The notes under the pieces: generated by a model
Databases searched by the model: none
Told to the model about the DNA's origin: nothing
Seen by the model: the letters and a program-made list of their open reading frames with translations, nothing else
Assembly (NCBI GenBank): GCA_903917565.1
Contig: CAIXBB010000035.1
Coordinates: 1 to 53,068, forward strand
Reading direction: 5' to 3'
DNA length: 53,068 bases
Source: an uncultured cyanobacterium
GTDB lineage: Bacteria > Cyanobacteriota > Cyanobacteriia > PCC-6307 > Cyanobiaceae
Made by a program: the position numbers and the translations under genes
Shown: positions 46,077-53,068 of the stretch, piece by piece
Numbering within the stretch: position 1 is the first letter of the stretch
How the letters are laid out: every line of letters starts with the position of its first letter

Positions 46077-46507
46077 GCGGTGATCTGCCCCTGGGGAATG
46101 GCCTGGTGATCCCGGCGGCCGAGCTGAGCTGGCGCTTCTCGCGTGCCTCCGGGCCCGGGGGGCAGGGGGTGAACACCACCGACTCCCGGGTGGAGCTGGT
46201 GTACGACCTGGCCACCAGCGGCGCCCTGCCGCCGACCCTGCGGGAGCGGGCCCTGCGGCGACTGGCCGCCCGGCTCACCCCGGCCGGCCTGGTGATCGTG
46301 GCAACAGAGCACCGCTCCCAGTGGCAGAACCGCCAGGCGGCCCGGAAGCGCCTGGTGGAGCTGATCCAGGCGGCCATCGCGCCGCCGCCGCCGCCCCGCC
46401 GCCCGACGAAGCCCAACCGCGGCTCGGTGGAGCGCCGGCTGAAGGCCAAGCGGCAGCGGGGATCGCTCAAGAACCATCGCCGGCAGGGTCCCCAAGAGGA
46501 GGCCTAG
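46073..46507 (+). CDS. arfB: Ribosome-rescue peptidyl-tRNA hydrolase ArfB
   Basis: A 144-residue ArfB/YaeJ-type factor with GTG start 46073, overlapping the upstream stop (GTGA). The catalytic loop is GPGGQGVN (GGQ near residue 28), and [18 protein letters not shown] is the characteristic helix. The basic tail ([18 protein letters not shown]) enters the empty mRNA channel of stalled ribosomes. It frees ribosomes without a stop codon. Convergent mazG overlaps its 3' end by about 41 bases. Confidence 0.9.
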   Translation: MSGDLPLGNGLVIPAAELSWRFSRASGPGGQGVNTTDSRVELVYDLATSGALPPTLRERALRRLAARLTPAGLVIVATEHRSQWQNRQAARKRLVELIQAAIAPPPPPRRPTKPNRGSVERRLKAKRQRGSLKNHRRQGPQEEA

Positions 46508-47393
46508 GGCCCAGCTCCTGCTCGGCGCGGATCTGGGCCTTGGCCGCCTGCCAGTGGCCCTCCAGTTCCGCGAGGCCCCTGCCGCCGAGATCACCGCCCA
46601 GGGCGGCCTCCACCCTGGAGAAGCGGTCGAGGAAGCGGCGGTTGGTGCCGGCCAGGCCTTCCTCAGGGTCGAGGTGGCACCAGCGGGCCACGTTCACCAG
46701 GGTGAAGAGCACGTCGCCCAGTTCCTCCTGGGCATGGGCCCGGTCGCCGCTGGCCACCGCCTCCCGCAGCTCGTCCATCTCCTCCTGCACCTTGGCCCAC
46801 ACCCCCTCCATGGCGTCCCACTCGAAGCCGGCGGCGGCGGCCTGGCGCGAAATGGTCATGGCGCCGGCCAGGGCCGGCTGGCCGCGCACCTTCTGGGCCA
46901 GCCGGTCACTGAGGGGGCTGGCGGCCTGGGCCTGCGGAGCGGGACTGGCGGTGGCCCGCTCACGCTCCTGGCGTTCGGCGGCCTTGATCACCTCCCAGCT
47001 GCGGCGCACGGCCTCCGGGTCGTCGGCCCGCTCCGCCGCCGGGTCGAACACATGGGGATGGCGGCGCACCAGCTTGGCGGCGATGCTCCGGGCAACAGCG
47101 GCCAGATCGAAGCGGCCCGCTTCGCTGGCGATGCGGGCATGGAGCACCACCTGCAGCAGCAGGTCGCCCAGCTCTTCGGCCAGATGGCCGTCATCGCCCT
47201 GGCGGATCGCATCGGCCACCTCGTGGGCCTCCTCCAGCACGTAGGGAATCAGGGAACTGTGGGTCTGGGCCAGGTCCCAGGGGCAGCCCCCTTCCGGATC
47301 ACGCAGCCGGTCGACGATCGCCACCAGCTCGCCGAAGGCCGCGAGGCTGGCGCCATCGGCTGCAGAACTGGAGAACGGCCGGGAACCGGACAT
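46467..47393 (-). CDS. mazG: Nucleoside triphosphate pyrophosphohydrolase MazG
   Basis: A 308-residue protein with two MazG domains. The first has CPWDLAQTHSSLIPYVLEEA and EELGDLLLQVVLHARIA (residues about 35-90). The second has EEMDELREAVASGDRAHAQE, then EELGDVLFTLVNVARW (about 220-255). Each EExxE...ExxD set binds Mg2+. Ala/Gln-rich sequence joins them. MazG cleaves NTPs to NMPs and can lower ppGpp. The start is ATG 47393; an ATG at 47414 is also possible. The opposite-strand long frame is a shadow. Confidence 0.92.
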   Translation of the reverse strand: MSGSRPFSSSAADGASLAAFGELVAIVDRLRDPEGGCPWDLAQTHSSLIPYVLEEAHEVADAIRQGDDGHLAEELGDLLLQVVLHARIASEAGRFDLAAVARSIAAKLVRRHPHVFDPAAERADDPEAVRRSWEVIKAAERQERERATASPAPQAQAASPLSDRLAQKVRGQPALAGAMTISRQAAAAGFEWDAMEGVWAKVQEEMDELREAVASGDRAHAQEELGDVLFTLVNVARWCHLDPEEGLAGTNRRFLDRFSRVEAALGGDLGGRGLAELEGHWQAAKAQIRAEQELGPRPPLGDPAGDGS

Positions 47394-47504
47394 CACGGAA
47401 GGGAGGAACCACATCAGCCATCCTTGGCGATGGAATTGAGCCTGGCTGGCAACAGCGCGGCACCCCTTCCACCTAAAACTGCTGCTAACCCCTTTTCCCA
47501 CTTG

Positions 47505-48845
47505 ATGGATTTGTTGCCCACGCTGCTGATGGACGTCGGCAGCCACCAGGTTGAAGTGACGGAAACCCTGATCGGGGTTGGACGTTTTCTGGTGATTTTC
47601 GTGGCAGCTCGTGTCATGGCGGAGCTGATGGTGCGGCTGCAGCTCCCCACGATCCTGGGCGAACTGGTCGCCGGGGTGGTGATCGGCGCCTCCGGCCTGC
47701 ATCTGGTGGTCCCCCCCGAGACGCAGGCCCAATTGAGCGGTGCGGTCCTGGGGCTGCTGAGCTCCCTGGGGGGGCTGACGCCTGAAGGAGTCAACTCCCT
47801 CTACGGCGAGACGTTTTCGAGCCTGCAGGCGGTGGCCGAGATCGGCCTGTTTTCCCTGTTGTTCCTGACGGGGCTCGAAAGCGAGCTCGATGAACTCGTG
47901 GCCGTGGGAATCCAGGCCGGCTCCGTGGCCTTCACCGGGGTGGTGCTGCCCTTCGCCGCCGGCACCGCCGGCCTGTACTACCTCTTCCACGTGCCGTTCA
48001 TCCCGGCGGTCTTCGCCGGCGCCGCCATGACGGCCACCTCGATCGGCATCACAGCGAGTGTCTTCGGTGAACTGCAGTGGCTGAAGCGCAAGGAGGGGCA
48101 GATCGTCATCGGTGCCGCCGTGCTCGACGACATCCTCGGCATCGTGATCCTGGCCGTGGTGGTCTCCCTGGCCGGAGGCGGTTCCTTCACCCTGGGGCCG
48201 GTGCTGAAGCTGTGCGCCGCTGCGGTGATTTTCGTGGCTGTGGCGCTGTTGCTGAGCCGCTACGCCGCGCCGGCCTTCGACTGGGTGGTGGACCACCTCA
48301 AAGCGCCCGGTGATGTGGCGGTGGCCAGCTTCGTGGTGCTCACCCTCTGCTGCTTCGCCGCCCAGGCGATCGGCCTCGAGGCCGCCCTGGGGGCCTTCGC
48401 CGCCGGCCTGATCCTCAGCGCCTCCAAGCACACCCACGCCATCGACAGCACGGTCAAACCCCTGGTGGCCCTGTTCGCGACGGTGTTCTTCGTACTGATC
48501 GGCACCGGCATGGACCTCTCGGTGCTCAATCCCTTCGATCCCGCCAACCGCGAGGGTCTGGTGGTGGCCCTGTTCCTGCTGGTGGTCGCCGTGGCGGGCA
48601 AGGTGGCGGCGGGCTGGACGTACACCAGCAAGGACCCCACCAACCGGCTGGTGGTGGGTCTGGGGATGATGCCCCGCGGCGAGGTGGGTCTGATCTTCCT
48701 GGGCCTGGGCACCCAGGCCGGCATCCTCACCCCGGCCCTCGAAGCCGCCATCCTGTTGATGGTGATCGGCACCACCTTCCTGGCCCCGGTTCTGCTGCGG
48801 CTGGTGATCGGTGCTCAGACGGAGGCCGCGGCTCAGACCACCTGA
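47505..48845 (+). CDS. Cation/proton antiporter of the CPA2 (KefB/NapA) type
   Basis: About 446 residues from ATG 47505 (MDLLPTLLMD); an ATG at 47430 gives 471. Roughly 12 hydrophobic helices. LPTILGELVAGVVIGASG near 49-66 and TATSIGITASVFGEL plus AAVLDDILGIVILAVV near 170-215 contain the two family Asp residues (LDD) used for ion exchange. GMMPRGEVGLIFLGLG near 385 is typical of CPA2 antiporters. No RCK/TrkA-N domain follows, so it is unlike full Kef proteins. It exchanges Na+ or K+ for H+; regulation is unknown. Confidence 0.85.
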   Translation: MDLLPTLLMDVGSHQVEVTETLIGVGRFLVIFVAARVMAELMVRLQLPTILGELVAGVVIGASGLHLVVPPETQAQLSGAVLGLLSSLGGLTPEGVNSLYGETFSSLQAVAEIGLFSLLFLTGLESELDELVAVGIQAGSVAFTGVVLPFAAGTAGLYYLFHVPFIPAVFAGAAMTATSIGITASVFGELQWLKRKEGQIVIGAAVLDDILGIVILAVVVSLAGGGSFTLGPVLKLCAAAVIFVAVALLLSRYAAPAFDWVVDHLKAPGDVAVASFVVLTLCCFAAQAIGLEAALGAFAAGLILSASKHTHAIDSTVKPLVALFATVFFVLIGTGMDLSVLNPFDPANREGLVVALFLLVVAVAGKVAAGWTYTSKDPTNRLVVGLGMMPRGEVGLIFLGLGTQAGILTPALEAAILLMVIGTTFLAPVLLRLVIGAQTEAAAQTT

Positions 48846-48850
48846 GAACC

Positions 48851-49822
<972 letters not shown>

Positions 49823-50698
49823 CATCCCGCCCCACCTCCGCTCCACCCTCAGCAGCAGCGCCGACCTGCGCACCAGCGCCTGCTGTGATGCCGGCAGCGT
49901 GCCTGCACCCCTGCGGCCCCTGCTGGCCCACCTCCACCCGGAGGTGCTCAGTCGCTACTACGACTGCGGCCTGGTGGTGCCGCCGCTGCTGGAGGGCCTG
50001 CGGGTGCTCGACCTGGGCTGCGGCAGTGGCCGCGATGTGTGCCTGCTGGCCCAGCTGGTGGAGCCCGGCGGCTTCGATCTGGTGATCTCCAACTGCGTGG
50101 TCAACCTCTCATCCGACAAGCTGGCGGTGCTGAAGGGGTGCGGCGGCGGCTCAAACCTGGCGGCGAGTTCTTCTTCGCCGACGTCTACGCCGACCGGCGC
50201 GTGCCCGAAGCCCTGCACCACGACGCGGTGCTGCACGGCGAATGCTTCAGCGGCGCCCTCTACTGGAACGACTTCCTGCGGCTGGCGCGGCGTGCCGGCT
50301 TCGCCGATCCCCGCCTGGTGGACGACCGCCCCCTGGAGATCACCGACCCGGAGCTGGCCGGGCGCACCGGGGCGATCCGCTTCTTCTCCGCCACCTACCG
50401 GCTGTTCCACATCGAGGCGCTGGAGGACGCCTGCGAGGACCACGGCCAGGCGGTGATCTACCGCGGCAGCATCCCCGGCCCCCCCGACGCCCTGCCCTTC
50501 GACAAGCACCACCGCATCGCAACGGGCCGGGTGTTTCCGGTGTGCGGCAACACCTTCCGCATGCTGGCCGAAAGCCGCCTGGCGCCCCACTTCAGCTTCA
50601 TCGGCGATTTCAGCCGCCACTACGGCCCGTTCGAGGGCTGCGGCAGCGCCATTCCCTTCGACGGGGCCGCCGCCGCCACCAGCGGCGCCTGCTGCTGA
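49823..50698 (+). pseudogene. arsM: Arsenite methyltransferase ArsM-like gene with deletion and frameshift
   Basis: The ancestral frame reads SSADLRTSACC, HPEVLSRYYDCGLVVPP and the SAM motif VLDLGCGSGRDVCLLAQLVE. It then jumps from EPGG to FDLVISNCVVNLS, near 50068-50073, where about 45-50 residues of the family are missing. At a four-G run (50135-50138) a base is lost, and the rest (RRRLKPGGEFFFADVYADRR to CGSAIPFDGAAAAT-SGACC) lies in the next frame. No usable ATG begins it; a GTG at 49899 opens a truncated frame. Two lesions make it non-functional as read. ArsM methylates arsenite using SAM. Confidence 0.8.
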
Positions 50699-51185
50699 GG
50701 CGTCGCAGCAGGCGCGGCAGCCGCGGGATCGGATCGCCGTCCTGAAGAAGATGCAGCCAGCTGCTGGCCTCCAGGCCCACGAAGGCCGTCAGCAGCAGGG
50801 GCCGCTGGGCGCGCCAGAGCTCCTGGCCCCGCTGCAGCAGCTCCGGCGGAGCCGGGGTGCCAAGGGGCTCCAGGGCGGCGCAGACGACGAGCACCACCAA
50901 GGCCAACCAGAGCAACCGCAGGGCCGTGCCCAGCAGGGGGCTGTGGGAGAGGAGGGAACGGTGGCTGAGCAGGCGCCGGTACGGCCACCAGAGCAGTTGC
51001 AGGGGGCCCCAGCGGCGGGTGGCGTTGGAGCGTGTGTCGAGGTCGGGGGAGAGCCAGAGGCCGCCGACCAGGAAGGCCCCGGCGGCGACGGCCACACCCG
51101 CCGGCCCCAGGGCAGGCCACCAGAGCAGAGCGAAAGGCAGAGCCAGCCGTCGGGTGGCGCGATCGTGGCTGCGGCCGCTGGCCAT
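50610..51185 (-). CDS. DUF2227-family membrane protein
   Basis: A 191-residue protein. The N-terminus GRSHDRATRRLALP, the LWLSPDLDTRSNATRRWGPL near 43-62 and HRSLLSHSPLLGTALRLLWL near 75 match DUF2227 proteins. These have H/D residues suited to metal binding and hydrophobic helices around them; sometimes annotated metal-binding. A late HLLQDGDPIPRL is also typical. The last 30 basic residues overlap convergently with the end of the arsM remnant. The family function is unknown. Confidence 0.75.
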   Translation of the reverse strand: MASGRSHDRATRRLALPFALLWWPALGPAGVAVAAGAFLVGGLWLSPDLDTRSNATRRWGPLQLLWWPYRRLLSHRSLLSHSPLLGTALRLLWLALVVLVVCAALEPLGTPAPPELLQRGQELWRAQRPLLLTAFVGLEASSWLHLLQDGDPIPRLPRLLRRLSSRRRWWRRRPRRREWRCRSPRTGRSGG

Positions 51186-51260
51186 GGCCGGGGTCCGGAC
51201 GCTGCCGGCAAGGTACCGGCCCTCGGCGAGCGGCGCCCTTTCCGCCAGAATGCCGCCACC

Positions 51261-51636
<376 letters not shown>

Positions 51637-51840
51637 CGTGCCTCAGACAGGATGGCTTCCTGCTTCGCGCTGGGGTTCAGGATGCAGGCAGTGCCCTTGT
51701 CCAGGATGCTGCGATTGGCCTTATCAGTAGCGGCGGTGCTCACGGCGCTTCGGCTTCGGCGAGGATCGATTTCATGGCTACTTCTTCGGGAAGTACGGTA
51801 ATGACGGTGGCGCTAGAGTGGTTCATTGCTGCATTGTCGA

Positions 51841-52305
51841 ATGACTGCAACATTGGCACGGATTAGTGGTACATCAACGGTGGATTTATCCGCTTCGATG
51901 CTGCGAGCATTCGCAAGCGTTGTACCGGTCCCGTCGGCATACAAGCCGGTCCCGAGGGTCTGCATCCTCGATCCCCTTCCTGATGACCGGGTGCGGGCCT
52001 TTAGTGCCGATGGTGTTTCTGCTGTGATCGTCAAGGCGGAGGGCCACTGTCAGCGGCCTATGGCTTTGGAGATGCCGATTCTGCGGCGCCTATTGAACGC
52101 ACACCGAGATGCGGAACTGGTGTCGATCGTGGCCCGCGAAGATGAGCCGTTCCTGCGGCTGCGATCTTTCAGCACTGGCATGACCCTGGCGATCGAGGCG
52201 GTGGCCGTAAAGTGTTTTGCCGATGCCGCTGCCATCAACCGGATCGAGGCCATGGGCGATGGGAAGACAGGCGGGGCGGCCACCATGTCGGTGCTGGCGC
52301 TGTAG
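51841..52305 (+). CDS. Hypothetical protein
   Basis: About 154 residues from ATG 51841 (MTATLARISG); ATG 51826 adds five more. Segments PSAYKPVPRVCILDPLPDDR, VVIVKAEGHCQRPMALEMP-like sequence and LRLRSFSTGMTLAIEAVAVK look like ordinary soluble protein with natural codon use on this strand; the antisense frames look worse. No family was recognised. It sits in the accessory stretch after tRNA-Val, opposite in direction to the small ORFs at 51292-51826. Confidence 0.5.
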   Translation: MTATLARISGTSTVDLSASMLRAFASVVPVPSAYKPVPRVCILDPLPDDRVRAFSADGVSAVIVKAEGHCQRPMALEMPILRRLLNAHRDAELVSIVAREDEPFLRLRSFSTGMTLAIEAVAVKCFADAAAINRIEAMGDGKTGGAATMSVLAL

Positions 52306-52394
52306 CTGGGGCCAGAGCCTGTTGGTGGTGTCAGGATGGGCGAGTCCCAATCCGGCACAGGCTCTTGGTCACTTGACCGCCAGGGAACCCCTGA

Positions 52395-52438
52395 GGCTTT
52401 TTCCATGAAAAAGCCCAGGGACTTCTACCTCCCTGGGC
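52395..52438. terminator. Two nested, mutually exclusive hairpins, probable bidirectional terminator
   Basis: GGCTTTTT (52395-52402) pairs with AAAAAGCC (52408-52415), and GCCCAGGGA (52413-52421) with TCCCTGGGC (52430-52438). The two stems share GCC, so only one can form at a time. On the minus strand the second stem is followed by GGCTTTTTC, a terminator-like T-run. The remaining gap from 52306 to 52637 is AT-richer and shows no gene; it probably carries the promoter of the next ORF. Confidence 0.55.
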
Positions 52439-52637
52439 CTGCCCGGTTGGGGCGTTCTTTAGGAGTTTGCTGAAAACGCCTGGCCGTCTGTGCGAAAATC
52501 GTCAAAACAACCTCCTGCGGTGGTTTGAGGTTTCGCCGGCGTACGCATGTAAGGCGCACGTCGCCCGAATCCGATCGTCGCATGTGTGTTGAGCACAACT
52601 GTGACTGACTTTCATCAGACCTATTTACTAAATTATT

Positions 52638-52934
52638 ATGAGACGTCAAGCCACTCAGAAAATTGCACTATTTCTGATTGGGTTTGTCATGTTTTCGACG
52701 GGCTTTCTCCTGTCTGTCTATGAGTCGTTGGAGCTCTCGGACTATGCGATGGGTTGTGCTCCGTTTGGTAGCGTGCCAAGCCGTGCAAATCCGTGCAGGT
52801 GGTGGGGGTATGACCTTTCGACTATGTCTCCCCATGGCTTTTGGATACTCATCATTCCATTCGCAATCGGGATGTCAATGATCCTGTCCAGGGCTTATCC
52901 ACGGCTGGGATGGTTCCTTTCCCTGGCCCGGTGA
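52638..52934 (+). CDS. Small membrane protein, cut by or ending at the terminal repeat
   Basis: A 98-residue protein with two hydrophobic helices (IALFLIGFVMFSTGFLLSVY near 9-28; FWILIIPFAIGMSMILS near 68-84), separated by a Cys-containing loop (CAPFG...NPCRWWG). Codon use is clearly less GC-rich than in the rest of the window, suggesting recent acquisition. Its stop TGA (52932-52934) lies inside the terminal repeat, which begins at 52929, so the natural C-terminus may have been replaced by the element. Function unknown. Confidence 0.5.
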   Translation: MRRQATQKIALFLIGFVMFSTGFLLSVYESLELSDYAMGCAPFGSVPSRANPCRWWGYDLSTMSPHGFWILIIPFAIGMSMILSRAYPRLGWFLSLAR

Positions 52935-53066
52935 CTTTCAGGGAAGTTGTCACTCCTGGGCTGCCATTCAGGCGGCCTGGATCAAGGGTAGCGCGAGCAT
53001 TGGATTGGGTTCCTCTGTTGGCTTGTTGATCCACACTTCTACGGGTTGACGCCAGCAGCGGGTGTT
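52929..53066. repeat. Right copy of the 138-base inverted terminal repeat
   Basis: Exact inverted copy of 1-138. Two more bases (53067-53068) follow that cannot be compared because the left copy begins at the window edge. Frames through the repeat on either strand are short and unrecognised. It may be the end of an insertion sequence or another multicopy element. Confidence 0.85.
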
Positions 53067-53068
53067 TC

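Noticed and set aside
46554-47504. N-terminal extension of the antiporter frame
   Set aside because: The frame is open far upstream but only because it runs antisense to mazG; conserved helices begin after 47505.

Overview
The window is GC-rich, densely coded DNA from a unicellular cyanobacterium, most likely of the Cyanobium / Synechococcus alpha-cyanobacterial group. This is inferred from the gene set (urea transport and urease accessory genes with an NtcA-type promoter, a DUF1400 hydrolase, a cyanobacterial-type porin, ArsS/ArsM, small cyanobacterial hypotheticals) and from the coding style. The two ends carry the same 138-base sequence in inverted orientation (1-138 and 52929-53066). This suggests that the window is one contig broken at a repeated, probably mobile, element.

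Layout. 0.2-5.3 kb is an accessory block: an RHH/MazF toxin-antitoxin pair, a DUF4143 ATPase preceded by a 23-base-period repeat array, a Phd/VapC pair, and a type I restriction HsdR subunit without HsdM or HsdS. 5.4-11.1 kb holds a serine hydrolase and a divergent efflux locus (FUSC permease, small membrane protein and HlyD adaptor facing a TolC channel). 11.5-14.8 kb holds a DUF1400 hydrolase, a DUF4177-like protein and polyphosphate kinase 2. 14.9-18.9 kb is a decayed stretch: a SulP transporter split by an in-frame stop, a transposase remnant, a porin gene with an internal deletion and frameshift, and a short TolC-like remnant.

18.9-31.4 kb is the nitrogen-scavenging core: ureD facing ureE-ureF, a lipoprotein binding protein and an MlaD/MlaE pair set between ureF and ureG, then ureG and urtABCDE behind a near-consensus NtcA promoter, followed by formamidase FmdA and an FmdB-type zinc ribbon. 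Together they would import urea, mature urease and release ammonium from formamide. The urease structural genes ureABC are not in the window, and the place next to ureD where they usually lie is occupied by the decayed stretch.

31.5-50.7 kb is mostly housekeeping: a lipoprotein; pabC, pabB and queC; ecotin; queE; a VapB antitoxin with a broken VapC; pyrG, dps, aspS, gcvT; a Cys-rich small protein; a cyclic-nucleotide-binding-domain protein; speB and speE; a periplasmic carbonic anhydrase; arfB; mazG; a cation/proton antiporter; and arsS with a broken arsM. 50.6-53 kb has a DUF2227 protein, a tRNA-Val(UAC) and a short accessory region of small ORFs that runs into the terminal repeat.

At least five genes look damaged by different lesions (SulP, porin, VapC, ArsM and possibly queC). 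That may be real decay or draft-sequence error. Function calls rest on recognised motifs and family knowledge; no database search was run.
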